Shown here: positions 42,904-54,793 of the stretch, piece after piece
Position numbering within the stretch: the stretch's first letter is position 1
How the letters are laid out: each line of letters starts with the position of its first letter
DNA from: Neelides folsomi
Lineage: Eukaryota > Arthropoda > Collembola > Neelipleona > Neelidae
DNA length: 64,000 nucleotides
Assembly: GCA_034687125.1 (NCBI GenBank)
Contig: JAQGBZ010000104.1
Location: forward strand, 124,001-188,000
Direction: 5' to 3'
Program-made: the position numbers and the translations under genes
The notes under the pieces: generated by a model
Seen by the model: only the letters and a program-made list of their open reading frames with translations
What the model was told of the DNA's origin: nothing
The model's database searches: none

Positions 42904-44526
42904 ATGAAACGAAACGTAAAAATCGACATTCTCTCAATATTATTCGGCATTGGAACTTGGGTTTGCGTGAACGGGCTTTGGGTCGAACTTCCCTTGTTGG
43001 TCCAAAAACTTCCTGAAGGATGGACATTGCCATCATTTATGGCCGTCGTCATTCAATTGGCGAATATCGGCCCACTTTCTTACACAATCCTCAATTCCTT
43101 CTACCCGGGACGAATCACAGAGAAACGCTCAATTTATTTTACAAACTTCATTGGATTTGCTTCTCTTTTTCTACTCATCTTCTTTTGGGACAAGACAACT
43201 TTTCTTGTAAACTCTACAAGATCTACAGCATTCTTATGTAAGGTTAATTAAACTCCTAAAATAAGGTTAATTATTAATCTTAAATTAGGCTAATTTATTA
43301 AACTTAAATAAGGTTAATCAATTAAACTTTAAAGCCATTTAAAAAATAATCTATAACTTGTTTAATAACTTTAATAATTACTTATTATTCTAGCTCTTGT
43401 CTTTTTCCTTGCAATGGTGGATTGTTCCAGCCGAGTTTTGTATCTCCCATTTATGGCCAAATTCCAAGATATTTATCTCATGTCATTTTTCATTGGAGAA
43501 GGATTGAGCGGACTTGTCCCGAGCATATTTGCACTTCTACAAGGTGTGGGAGGAAATCCAGAATGCAGAAATGTTTCAGTCTCTAATAATAACGTGACAG
43601 AATTTGAAATCCAAATGTTTTCACCTGACCCGACATTCAGTATTGAAACATTTTTCATCCTCCTCCTCGTAACGACGGTCGCCTCTTGCACAGCTTTTTA
43701 TTTTCTAAATGTGGATTCTTTGACCAAAGGAGATTTAGCTACAAATTCATCAACCTCCACAGCTACTGGAGATCTCCTCATTGATTCAGACAAACCCGTT
43801 GTTTTCTACAATTCTACTGAACGAATTGATCGAGTTGAATTTGAGATGAAAAATAATAACAATGAAAATGATAAATTCCTTGTTCATCTCTCAGTATCAG
43901 CGTTTGTTGCTTTGTTGGGAATTCAAGTTGTCGCTTGTGGACTTTCGAATGGAGCTTTTCCAAGTATTCAGAGCTACTCTTGTTTGCCATATGGGAACGT
44001 TGCTTATCATTGGACGGTCGTTCTCGCCAATATGGCAAATCCAGCTGTCTGTTTTCTCTCTTTCGTCCTTCCGGAACCGACGTTAACGTCGATTTGTTCC
44101 GTGGGCTCAGTGGCGGTTTCAATCTCCGTCTATGTAATGTTCACTGCACTCAGCAGCCCGACTCCTCCTCTTGTAGGCCAACTCTCTGGAGAAATTTTAC
44201 TCGTAATTTAAATTATATAAGTATCGTAAATATCTTAAATATTACTATTAATATACTATAATATATTCTTAAATATGTAATGACTTATTACTATTGAAGT
44301 TAATAATATTATGGTGTTAAATTTATAGGTTCTCTCGTGGGTTCTACTAGTTGGTCTATTTACTTATGTGAAGATCTCTGTTGCTTCAATACTGAGATCT
44401 GAAGGTAAAAGAGGACTCTTTTGGTGTGGAGCTTTAACACAAATTGGATCTGCGATTGGTGCTATTATTTTATTCTTTCTCGTCAATTTCTCCAACACTT
44501 TTCAAAGTTACAATCCATGTGAATGA
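42904..44526 (+). CDS. SLC52A3: Riboflavin transporter, SLC52 family
   Basis: Plasma-membrane riboflavin uptake carrier. Exons: 42904..43237, 43394..44202, 44329..44526, giving 446 residues, typical for SLC52. The N-terminus carries the strongest family block (GIGTWVCVNGLWVELPLLVQ, LPEGWTLPSFMAVVIQLANI, GPLSYTIL). Further hydrophobic segments fit about 11 membrane helices, with a polar middle loop (about 245-300) rich in Ser/Thr/Asp, and potential N-glycosylation sites in the short CRNVSVSNNNVT segment. CSSRVLYLPFMAKF and SNGAFPSIQSYSCLPYGNVA are also family-like. The ATG at 42904 directly starts the conserved first helix. It lies convergent with pyridoxal kinase; proximity of a vitamin B2 carrier and a vitamin B6 kinase is probably coincidental. 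The paralogue number is not resolved; A3-like is a guess. Confidence 0.93.
43240..43333. repeat. Four degenerate tandem copies of about 24 nt in an SLC52 intron
   Basis: Units begin AAGGTTAATTAAAC, AAGGTTAATTATTAAT, AGGCTAATTTATTAAAC and AAGGTTAATCAATTAAAC at 43240, 43263, 43287 and 43310. The first copy overlaps the splice donor (GTAAGG). Confidence 0.8.
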
Positions 44527-45030
44527 ATAGCGGATGAAAATTGTGGAGAGATTACAAGTCTTGATAAATGTAGTGTAGTCAAATGTATACAAAGTAAGAG
44601 AGGACTGCATTACATAAACTATTTTAAGCACAATGGTATTTGAATTTTGTTCAGAACGCTAATCAAAACTTTAAAGTGCAATAATTTTAGATTTATCTGA
44701 AATATAATGTTTTTAGTAGAGAGTTTTTAATATTTATTTACTGATGTATAAGTATTACATCATTTAGAAAGTCTGGAATCAAATGGTACTTTATTAGATT
44801 TTTATGCGAGTATGATGTATAGATGAGTTGATTATTATAATATTGCTTATAATTGCCAATCAAATATGATCTTGATAGTGAGAAAGTAGAGCGACATTTA
44901 TCATTAATATTTTATAACGTTTGTTAAAGTTTTATCAAATTGATGTCCAATCATTCTAAATATTAATAAAAAAATATTCCTGTTTATGCCCTATTTTAAT
45001 TCGCATATTTAATATGAATTTTTCACAATG

Positions 45031-45055
45031 TATATCGTTATTAAATAACGATATA
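45031..45055. repeat. Perfect hairpin in the SLC52/PDXK spacer
   Basis: 11-bp arms TATATCGTTAT and ATAACGATATA flank a TAA loop, between two convergent genes. The 44527-45449 spacer otherwise holds only AT-rich 3' UTR sequence. Confidence 0.85.
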
Positions 45056-45449
45056 GGTAATAAATGTTATATCAGCTAGCGAGAGAATAAATTCTTATAT
45101 CAAAGAAAGGTAAAATAATTGATAAAGCTTTTATTGTCTCTTTTATCTCAATAAGTTTTACATCAATTGGACAAAACTACACTTGAGTAAAAAAATGTTT
45201 AAAAATAAATATAACTTATTTCATAAATAGAATCTCATTTTACATACCAATTCTATAATACATATAGCCAATTACAATGCCGCATTAACATCGAAAATTG
45301 GACAATTTTGTATATTTAATTTGATTGAGAACTTGGAAGACATGATTGTTAAAATATTTTTGTTTGACTAATAATAGCACTAACAATTAGCAATTTGCAT
45401 TAGACAACACTACACTACAACTGTGATGTCATTTTATATTGAGACTAGG

Positions 45450-46766
45450 TTAAGTTGTTTCTTTTGGAATAAGAGCAATCAAAGGACGACGCTGTGGAGG
45501 ATCCCGAATTGAGTCAATTGATTGAATCAGACGAAGTTCCGGAGGAGCAGTTCCAATACCCCTCGATTCATTCTTGGTTCTTTTAAGAACATCTTCCATT
45601 GTAGCAAGCGTAGTTCTCAAAGCTTCTGGGACGTCTCCGTCCAGACGAGAAAACCACCCAAGGAAAAGAGCTGCAAACAAATCTCCAGTTCCAGTAAATT
45701 GACCGCTGATCCGAGGAGAATTGATTTTCCAAGCTGAAAAATTCTCCCCGTCTTTCTTGCTAACAAATGTCGAGAGGTTTGATGATTCTTCGTCTAATGA
45801 AGAGAGAACGACAGATTTTACACCACGTTCGTGGATGTTTCTCATCGCTGCAAGTGCATCTTCTTCATTTCTAACTTTATGCCCACTTAGGAGTCTAAAA
45901 TGAAATATTTAAATTACTGATGAGAAAAAAAATTTTCTATTATTTATAAAAGTAATGAAATTAATATTTTAATTATATTTTACTCGAGTTCGAAAGTGTT
46001 CGGAGTTGTAATGTCTGCGAGAGGAAGAATCTCTTCTTGATAAATTGGGATTAGCTCACGAGGAACGTAAAATTCATTATTGTCTCCCAAAACAGGATCA
46101 CAAACTGTAAATTATTTTTTAAAGAAAATCCTCATTATAATTATATGATTAGTTAAATAAAAAGTTTAGATATTATTCCTATTTTAGTTTTTCTATAATA
46201 TTTGTTTTTACGATAAATAGCTTCAGGATTTTCTTTTTTCAAATTTTTGACCAAATCGGCAACTTGTCTGAGGAATGATTCCGAACCAATGTAACCGGTG
46301 ATTATGTGTGTGTATCTACGAAGTCCATTTTCTCCAAGACCCTTCCAAAGTTCATCTGCATTCATAAATTAAATATAAACCATTAATTCAAGATCAAATA
46401 CGAATAATTTTAAGGAAATTCCAAACTAAATTACTCTAAATAATCTCATTTGTTTAAATAATTAGAATTTATAGATAATTAAATTACAGAGATCTGTGTC
46501 AGCTAAGATTTGGCCCCGAAATTGTCCGTATCCAGTATGATTTGACAATTGTACCGAATTGATAAAGTCAACATCAAATCCAAGAACCTGAAATAAAGAT
46601 AATTAATGCTTTCCACTCTCTCAAAACACAGATTAATTAACTAATTACAATAAAATATAATCAAAATGCTTACTTGAAGAGGAAAAACTGCACATTTGTT
46701 TCCGACATAGCCGTGAACAACATGACTTTGGATCGAGAGGATTCGTTTTTCTTGCACTTCTCCCAT
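45450..46766 (-). CDS. PDXK: Pyridoxal kinase
   Basis: Phosphorylates pyridoxal, pyridoxine and pyridoxamine with ATP to make PLP and its precursors, in the cytosol. Exons on the minus strand: 46674..46766, 46488..46587, 46212..46355, 45984..46104, 45450..45894, giving 300 residues, normal for the family. N-terminal [20 protein letters not shown] and [15 protein letters not shown] are diagnostic. The substrate and ATP regions have [25 protein letters not shown] and [17 protein letters not shown]. The phosphokinase motif is [13 protein letters not shown] with catalytic Asp224. Two donors flank short overlaps of coding and splice consensus, but every junction restores conserved sequence (for instance YLCDPVLGD and FELELLSG). 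Confidence 0.96.
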
Positions 46767-47788
46767 GATCTTTCTCAACTTTAAAAATATATAATTTGGT
46801 TAAAATATGTGAAATTAAGTCGAATTCTTAGAACTTTGTAGAAATCGTAGAAATTAGGCAATTAAATGCTTAAATGTAGATAAGCCGGATAGTCTTTATT
46901 CTCTTCAAAAAAGCCACATGGGTTCACACTCATATGTGTTTCGTCTATTCTATTCCCTATCGTTGCAATTTGCAATGTTGGAATAATTGAAACTTTTATA
47001 AAAAGTATCTGAATATAGCATATACCAAGTAATTTATTTATTTGCTCTTATAATGACAATTATATGCATTTATTTAATAATTCGACTGACATAGAGGTAG
47101 TTATTGTAAGTTAATTGTGTTCATGCAGTATCTGGCGTCTGCTACTGCTCATATTTTTTATCACAAACAATATCAGTAGAATAAGTTCATGATAACGCAG
47201 AGCAAACAACAATGAAAGACTTCGACTTGAATAAACATGGAAAATGAACAAAGGTTTGATATTCGATAAAATTGGCAATAATAGCCACTTTAGGAGATAA
47301 ATAAGAATAATATTATATATAGAACATTTTCTATTCAATTGGTTAATTATCTTTATAGAATAACTCTAAATAAACTATTATTTTAACATGCTTTCAATGT
47401 TTGTTTCAAATGTATAATAAGTTAAAATTCCTTACACAATTACAAATTCCTCTCATACAATTCACCTTTGTTTATTTATTTTAAATTTTTTATGGATTTA
47501 TATTCCATACATATAATATTTATATCCAAAATGTGTAATTTACAGTGCTCTACATATATATTATTTATTTTATACATGGGCCTAACATAATTGTTGAAGG
47601 GTCAGATAATACTGTTTATACCTATAAAAACTCTTTTCTTTAAAGTCAAAGTCTACAATGTATGAATTCTCTTTGCAACTTGGGAAATTTTCTATTTATG
47701 AGAAGAGTGAATAAAGGGATCGAATGAGTTGTCGAGGACGAGAGATCGATAATCGTGGCGGCGAATGTAAAAGGAAAGTGATGGAAGA
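46767..47788. other. Intergenic between divergent PDXK and Star-like genes
   Basis: AT-rich throughout, GC rising only in the last 100 nt before the Star-like start codon. No other gene or repeat was recognised. Confidence 0.7.
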
Positions 47789-49009
47789 ATGCGGGGACTT
47801 TACATCCTTTGTGCTATTTGTCTTGTCAGCTCATTTTTCTCAATTCTACTCATTTTCACTTATTCAGGAAGCTTGAGAATCCCCACAAAAAATAATCTTA
47901 AAGGTGACAAATTAAAGATTTTAAAGTATAAAGATTATTTGCAATAAGAAAATCACTACATACGCAATTCTTCCATTTTCAGATTGCACCGATAATGATT
48001 TATTTGGAGAAGTTCTTAAAGGACCATTAAAACAGAACAATTCTCGACTTCTTGCATACATTTGGAGCCAAGGTTTCCTCCGGCCTCCTAGCGAAGGTCC
48101 TTATGTCCTTTCAAATCCAGGAGTTGACCCTTCAGAAGGTCAAGCCGCTATGGTGCGACATGCTCTCTCTAATCAACGAGGAGGGTTTTTCGTAGAAGCA
48201 GGTGCCTTAGATGGAGAGATTCGATCAAACACATTGACCCTCGAGATGGAACTCGGTTGGAAGGTTTATTAATATTAAATATTAATATTTAATGTTTAAA
48301 TCATGTTTAAAATTAATATTTAATATATTTAAAAAAATCTATTTTAATCAGTTATTTAAAAGCTATTTTAGTAAAGTTGATTAATTTTAGGGACTTTTGA
48401 TTGAAGGCGATCCAAAGAATTACCAACTTTTAGAACAAAGAGGAAGAAAAGCTTGGATTTCTTCTGCTTGTCTTTCCATTTTTCCTCATCCTCATCAAAC
48501 TTATTTTGAACAGAAGTTCAATCGAGGGAGAATCTCCAATGAAATGAATCCTCGTCCTAATCTCGCTCTCGTCCAATGCTTCCCACTTTTCTCGCTTCTC
48601 GCTGCTCTCAATGTGAGCATTGTTGATTACCTGAGTCTTGATGTTGAAGGCTCGGAACTTGACGTCCTTTCCACGATTCCTTTTGAATCTCTTTATGTTC
48701 GAGTTCTTTCAATTGAGTAAGTAAAGAAAATGCAATATAATTAAGTATATTAACTACATTTAATTAAATAATTAAATTTTTAAGTAGATTTTATTTAAAT
48801 TTTTTAATAAGTAGATTTTACTTAATTTTTTGTTTTTTACGATATTTTTCAGATATGTTCATGTTAAAGGAGGTCGTTCAGCCGTAGAAGAATTTATGAC
48901 CAGAAAAGGCTTCAGAGTCTTTGGTGAAGTCAAGAGCCCTCACAACCTTGCTAATGATTTAATGTTTATTAATAAGCAACCTCATCCTTTTAGAATTCCA
49001 ACTGAATAA
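47789..49009 (+). CDS. Star: Star-like protein, FkbM methyltransferase-fold, type II membrane protein
   Basis: Resembles arthropod Star, an ER/Golgi type II membrane protein that escorts EGFR ligands to Rhomboid; the lumenal domain has the FkbM methyltransferase fold. Exons: 47789..47903, 47983..48263, 48391..48716, 48853..49009, giving 292 residues, much shorter than Drosophila Star, which has a long cytoplasmic tail. Residues about 4-25 form the membrane anchor (LYILCAICLVSSFFSILLIF) with almost no cytosolic tail. The fold blocks are GGFFVEAGALDGEIRSNTL, LGWKGLLIEGDP, DYLSLDVEGSELDVL and FMTRKGFRVFGEV. The ATG at 47789 was chosen because it opens directly into the anchor. The second donor (AAG|GTTTAT) is weak. 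An orphan FkbM protein rather than true Star is possible. AATAAA is at 49109-49114. Confidence 0.85.
48781..48832. repeat. Tandem duplication in a Star-like intron
   Basis: Two copies of about 26 nt starting TAAGTAGATTTTA, at 48781 and 48808, differing at a few positions. Confidence 0.8.
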
Positions 49010-49167
49010 AAAACCGCTCATATTACGTCAACAAAGTTAACTTTTATTTCTGATATTTTCAATTTAGAAGTTGGTGGTGAAATGCTGATAGGAGAAAGTG
49101 ACTAGCTCAATAAACTAATTTGGTACAAAAATAGTAAAAAAAATTTAGACATGATTATGAAGGGAAT

Positions 49168-50478
49168 TTAGAAATCTGCAAATTCTTTTGCGCATCTGTC
49201 CGTTTCTGATATTTTCAATTGCTCCTCTTCATAATCATCAAAATTTGAAGTGTCTCCCATGGTCTTCACTTTCGGAATGAATGGAGCGTCGAGTTTCCTG
49301 TTGTAATGTCCAAGCCAATCAGTTCCAGCTAGAAACTTGTGAGTTTTGATATCAGCAACTCCGTTCTTCAAATTTCCGAAACGCTTGGAAAGATCCACTT
49401 GGAGGAGATTCTTGAGTAAATCTTTTATGTCGACAGAAAAGTGAGATGGAAATCTAGAAATAATCCAATTAAAATTTATTAAAAATATTAAACCATAATA
49501 ATTATTCTTAATTAGAATTTAAAAAGGGGAAGTTATTTTATTAATCTCAATTCTTAATTAGAATTAAAAAAGCTAATTACCTCACACGACCAGCCACAAT
49601 CTTTTCATAAATCTGAATTGGCTGATCTCCAAAGAACGGCGGGTATCCGGCGGCCATCTCGAAAATGAGAACTCCCAAAGCCCACCAATCCACAGCTTTG
49701 TTGTATCCTTTGGAGAGAATGATTTCCGGTGCAAGATATTCCGGAGTTCCGCAAAGAGTCCAAGTTCGACCTTTGACTCTTTTAGCAAAACCAAAATCCG
49801 TCACTTTTACATATCCCTTGCTGTCAATTAGAAGATTCTCCGGCTTGAGATCCCGATAAATGAGATCCAAATGATGAAGGTATTCGAACGAGAGAATGAC
49901 TTGGGCTGCATAAAACCGCGAATGTGGTTCGGAGAATCGGCCAAGTTTTCGCAAATGACTGAACATTTCTCCCCCGCTCACAAATTCCATCAACATGTAG
50001 AGATTCGAATTGTCTTTGAAGGCGTGTTTGAGGTAAACGAGGAAAGGAAATTTAATTGCGTTCAGAATTCTCTTCTCATTCATTGTATGCTCAATTTGCT
50101 TCAGTTTCACAACCTTCAACTTGTCGAGGATCTTCATTGCATAATAATCCTTTGTGGATTTATGCTATTTAAAAATTCATTCAAATTATTTTAAAAATGA
50201 CTAATTTTAATTTTTATATACATAGAGTAAATATAGTTAGGTAATTATTGTTAATTAAATTATTAATGTAATATAATATTAATATGAACAAGATTTCTTT
50301 TATATAGCATTGATTGATTCCAAACCTGAATGAGCATAACTCGTCCAAATGACCCCGTTCCAAGAGTTTTGATCTTTTCGAACTCATCCAGATTGTTTCC
50401 ACTCGGCTGTGTATTTCTCCATTTCTCCTCAAAGTCGACTCGAGCTCTTTCGAGGATTTCCTTCCATTCGCCACTCAT
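49168..50478 (-). CDS. Pka-C1: cAMP-dependent protein kinase catalytic subunit
   Basis: Ser/Thr kinase (AGC group) released from regulatory subunits by cAMP. Exons on the minus strand: 50326..50478, 49581..50164, 49168..49453, giving 340 residues. Gly loop GTGSFG (40-45), ATP-binding Lys62, alpha-C Glu81, catalytic loop YRDLKPEN with Asp156, DFG at 174-176, activation-loop Thr187 in [15 protein letters not shown] (human Thr197) and C-terminal hydrophobic motif EFADF are all present. The N-terminus [20 protein letters not shown] keeps the A-helix but lacks a Gly2 myristoylation site, as in some alternative first-exon isoforms, so other first exons may lie upstream. A duplicated palindromic word (TTCTTAATTAGAATT) occurs twice in the last intron near 49504 and 49551. 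It is tail-to-tail with the Star-like gene, 158 nt apart. Confidence 0.97.
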
Positions 50479-51167
50479 TCCGTCCGTCTACTGCCTATCA
50501 GCCCCAACTCAACTCATCAAATTAATAAACCAATTATTTTTATAAATAAATATTTTTATATGAACTTACTATCCAAAAATACTGAAATGTTTCTAAGGAC
50601 TATGTATTATAATAAGAGTCAGTCTATTCTCTATTACGCACAAAAACTGATTGTGATTATAGATGCTTAAAATAGCTTTAAAATAACATAATGTTATTTT
50701 CAACCAATGATTTACTTGGGCATTAATAGACCAAAAGGCATAAATTTATGAAAGAAAGATTAAACATACAAGAATTACACGATGTTGTAACGTCTGAAGT
50801 TTTGATGAAACTTGACACGTTTGGGAACCATTCACTATAAGGTCTATAACTTCATTTCTTAAAGTTTAGCGACGTTTAACTTTATAGTTATTCAAACTTT
50901 AACTTCAGAATAAAGCTGATTATGGCATGCTTGAAGTTTTAACAAGAAATGAAATTTGGGAACTAACTTTTCTTTATTATCATTGTTAGATGTTTTTCAT
51001 ATTTGTTATATAAATTTTTTTATATTTGAACATTTAATTATTAATGTATTCACAAATAACATTATGACTGTGCTTAAAAGAATTGTAAGTTTAATGCTAT
51101 CAAGCAAATTGGAATCTGTATAAAATTAAATTATTTAAAGCTTATTAAATGTTTAATAAAAAAAAGT
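50479..51167. other. Upstream region of the PKA gene
   Basis: AT-rich, about 690 nt between the PKA start and the stop of the secreted-protein gene on the same strand. No further coding sequence was recognised; an alternative first exon cannot be excluded. Confidence 0.6.
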
Positions 51168-51648
51168 TCAAAGACGTCTTTTAGCATATTTGTAATCGTA
51201 GTCGAGCGAGAATGATTTTTCATTAGAAGCTCCGCTGCTTGAGCTTCCGCTGCTGCTTGACTTCTCTTCATTCACGATTTCAACTGATGGCTCAAATGGG
51301 AACGGCGTGGTCGACTCTTCTTCTCTATCGGGCAAGTCGTTCCTTTGAATGGGTTCAAGGTAGCCAATGCGGTTCGACTGGCAATTATAGTCAACGCAAA
51401 AATATCCGTAAGGACATCGAATATTCCAAGAACAAACTCTAAATAATTCAAACAATTAATTAATTAATTGTTCTTAATTAAATACAACATTACATTTAAT
51501 TTCTTAATTATACTTAATTTAATCCTGACCTTCCGTCCCACCATGGATTTGGAGCTCCGGACACCTCAGGTTGAAAGGCGACTAAAGAAAGGATGAGAAG
51601 AAGTGGAGGGAGATTGAAAAAAATTTTGAACGATCCCAACAGCTTCAT
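51168..51648 (-). CDS. Small secreted cysteine-containing protein, unknown function
   Basis: Two minus-strand exons, 51530..51648 and 51168..51438, join in phase to give 129 residues. Residues 1-31 are a clear signal peptide with a long hydrophobic core (LPPLLLILSLVAF) and likely cleavage after EVSG. The mature part starts APNPWWDGR, then a compact four-cysteine module VCSWNIRCPYGYFCVDYNCQ in which the intron falls just before the first Cys. An acidic linker, a Ser/Gly run (SSSSGSSSSGAS) and a charged tail with DYDYKYAKRRL follow. I do not recognise a family. The Cys spacing C-x5-C-x5-C-x4-C could make a two-disulfide knot, and the basic RRL end might be a processing site, but both are inference. 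Confidence 0.8.
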
Positions 51649-52838
51649 CTCTTCAATATGAACAATTTTTATATTTTCCTAATTGTGATTGTGGGTTAAT
51701 TAAATATGAATTACCTGAGAATATTGACGAGGAGTTGTGTGGATGTCAAAGCGAGTGTTGAACTGTTGATCTAGTGAAATAACTCGGTCTCGTTCTTTCC
51801 ACTTCTCTCACAATCCAGTTTCCTTGCGGGATGAAAAAGGGGATCCTTATGGCTTCTATCCCAACGAATTCAACCTACTGCCCCATTCACTCCCTCAGAA
51901 CTCAACTCGACCTCCATCACCCTTCAAACACACACCTTATTATTGTATTATAGCGAGATTGTATTATGGTGAGATTGAGACAAAAAAAGTCGTTTCTCCC
52001 TACGACATTTTTTGCATTTTTCATCCTTCGTTGAGTCTTCAAATTGCATTCCGTGGATTGAAACCATTTTTTAAACCTTTTTCAATCATTTTATTACCTC
52101 ATGTTTCATGTCACATCTCGTCATTAAAATATCTAGTTTGGGCCCCACAGGGATCTTCATGTTAACACACCATAAGTACGCTTACTAAAATCATTTGCTG
52201 TATTTAAAGAATTTATAATTATTGCTCCTTCATTTATAATTATTACTCCTTATTTCAACCTTTCCAATTAACAATTTTCGTGAGAGTTTCATTCACTTGA
52301 ACTGACGCGTGCAGAAATGTGATGAAACTCATATAAAATATTTTCTATGTCTATTTTCGTGTAAATGAAGACACTAGACTATTAATATTTAGTAAAAATG
52401 CAAAAAGTAAAATGAATATTATTTAATGTATTTGGCTATATGGAGCATTAGAATAAGTACATTATAAATATTATGTATAGCATTCATAATATTTATAAAA
52501 GTATTTAAGGCACATATTGTTATATAGGTAACGGGTATAGGGACCCTAACTATTAGATATTATTATTAGTTGACAAAATCATTAGTCATAAGTCTCTGAC
52601 CCAAGATATTTTAGTAAAGTTGATAAAAAGCATTCATTCGTATAAGATAAGAAGTAAAAAAGGTTCATCTTCACTTCTTGCTCATTGAACTATCAGTAAT
52701 ATTGGGCTCGATTAAGGGGAAGAATCTGGTCATTTATTAAAAGTTAGTTCCCAAACTCAGTCAATGGATCTCTTCAAAACTTTATTATAAGTTATAACCA
52801 AAAAACATACTTTACTGCATTTGTTCATTATCGTCATT
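51649..52838. other. Intergenic between divergent genes
   Basis: The left 300 nt are GC-richer and probably promoter and 5' UTR of the secreted-protein gene; a 113-codon plus frame there (51824-52165) looks like chance. The remainder is AT-rich with nothing recognised. Confidence 0.55.
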
Positions 52839-54314
52839 ATGTTGAATTCGAGTAAAATTGGGTTTGTTGGTGCTGGTCAAATGGCAAGAGCTATTGGATT
52901 TCCACTCATTAATAAAGGTGGTTAAAACATATAATGTACCTAATATGTAAAAGTTAAGAGTAAATAAACACCATTTTTGGTACTTAAACTTGGGTTAAGT
53001 AAACTACTTTGTTTTTTGCATGCATTACAGTGAAAATTGTAAAATTGTAACTTTATTTTTTAAAAGCAATGTTAAAATGTAAACTTTACAAGGTTTTGTT
53101 AAATCATCAAATGTGTTCGTGAGCACCCCGGAAGAACATTTTTTGAAAGATTGGAATACATTGGGTTGTAACACATCTAAATTAAATGGTAAATTTTCAA
53201 ATAATAATGATAATTACATGTTCATTAAATGCTATTTATTTATTTTACTTTACTTATATTTTGCAGAAGATACTCTCCGTGAGGCTGATACAATTATATG
53301 GGGAATTAAGCCACAAATGTTCCGAACAGTTGTCAGTCAACTCAATCTATCCAATTTGGATATGACAAAGGCAAAATTCAACGTTTCAATTATGTCAGGA
53401 ATTCCATTGGAAAAATTTTCGGATAGTTTGAATGAAAAAAACTGGTCATACGCTCGAGTTATGCCGAATATAGCAATGAGGTAACAAAACAATATTTAGG
53501 GAATTCAATTCAATTTAATCATAATTTTTTCTATAATATTTCAGTGTCAATGCTGGATGTGCAGGTTAGATCGATACATACCATTTATAACACCATTTAT
53601 CTGTACTCGTATATTGTACATAATATTTATATTCTACAGCTATGATATAATGTATGTAGACAACATGAAATCTTTATCTTATGATTAATGAATGATTCAC
53701 TTTTTCTTTCCAGTTTTTACAATGACTAAAGATTTTAAATCCAAAGATAAGGAACTGCTTCAATACATTTTATCAAATCTTGGAATGTTTTTTGAAGTTC
53801 AAGAAGACAAAATTGACGCATATTGTGGATTATTTTCATCCGGACTTGGATTTGTTAGTTTTCTCAAATATATAAAATAATTCTCATCATAAAATTTAAT
53901 ATTTTTATATACTATATTTATTTTATTTTCTCTATTTTACACGTTTGATTTGCTTGCGAGACGCATCCATAAACTCGTTGGATATAAAAAATAGATATAG
54001 AGTCAGTTGAGAATCAACGTCTTTTGAATTTCTACCAGATGTTTCCAATTCTTGAGGCGATGTCGGACGGCGGTGTGAAGATGGGGATCCCAAGAGATCA
54101 AAGCATCATCATGGCAGCTCAGACCATGAAGGGAGCAGCCGAACTTATTTTGCAAACCAAATCCCATCCTGCACAATTCAAAGACTCCGTTTGTTCCCCA
54201 GGGGGTACTACAATTGCAGGCGTTACTGTTTTGGAAGAAAAAGGAATAAGGTCTGGAATAATTTCAGCAATAGAAGCTGCAACAAAACGAGGTGAAGAAC
54301 TTGGGAGAATGTAA
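52839..54314 (+). CDS. PYCR: Pyrroline-5-carboxylate reductase
   Basis: Last step of proline synthesis: NAD(P)H-dependent reduction of P5C. Exons: 52839..52917, 53093..53188, 53267..53480, 53545..53564 (20 nt), 53714..53853, 54039..54314, giving 274 residues, the usual length. N-terminal Rossmann motif GFVGAGQMARAIG, then IWGIKPQMF, SIMSGIPLEKF, YARVMPNIAMSVNAGCAV (assembled across three exons), FSSGLGFMFPILEAMSDGGV and the substrate-binding C-terminus FKDSVCSPGGTTIAGVTVLE. The joined GLGF-MF replaces the more common GSGPAYVF, so the active-site loop is somewhat divergent. There is no mitochondrial presequence: the protein begins five residues before the Rossmann strand, so it is probably cytosolic (PYCR3/PYCRL-like). 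Confidence 0.95.
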
Positions 54315-54793
54315 AATTTTATTTATATGAAAAATCTTTATACGAAAAATTTTCGAGTTTTATTTTAATTGACGTTTTATTTGTTCCGACATTATTTAAT
54401 CACAGTTATTATTTAATTTAGAATTTTGTGCTTATATTAATTTTATAATAATTCATATATAACTTTGTTTAATATAAATACATAATATTGAATAAATCTC
54501 TCTTATTTTCGTTACGAGTTGGTTTAAAACTTCCACAATTTCAGTGAGCGAAAAAGTTTTGGCTTTGCAAAGGGCACATTGAAACTTCTCTTTACAATGG
54601 AGCTCTAGAGTTTGATCCCATTTCATATTTGCCAACTTTACAATTTGCAATTTCCTCTTCGAGCAACACGAAAACTTTGCCGAATCAAAATTTCTTTTAT
54701 TTACATACATAGGATAGTTAATAAGCGTTATACTTTCGATTTTACCTTAAAGTGACTTAAAGTGATAACTATCAGTTTCATAGTTTTTATTCA

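Noticed and set aside
42904-46766. Vitamin B2 transporter and vitamin B6 kinase as a functional cluster
   Set aside because: They are convergent with separate promoters and no other cofactor genes nearby; coincidence is the simplest reading.
51824-52165. 113-codon plus frame between the secreted-protein and PYCR genes
   Set aside because: Composition and peptide show no family features; divergent promoter region.
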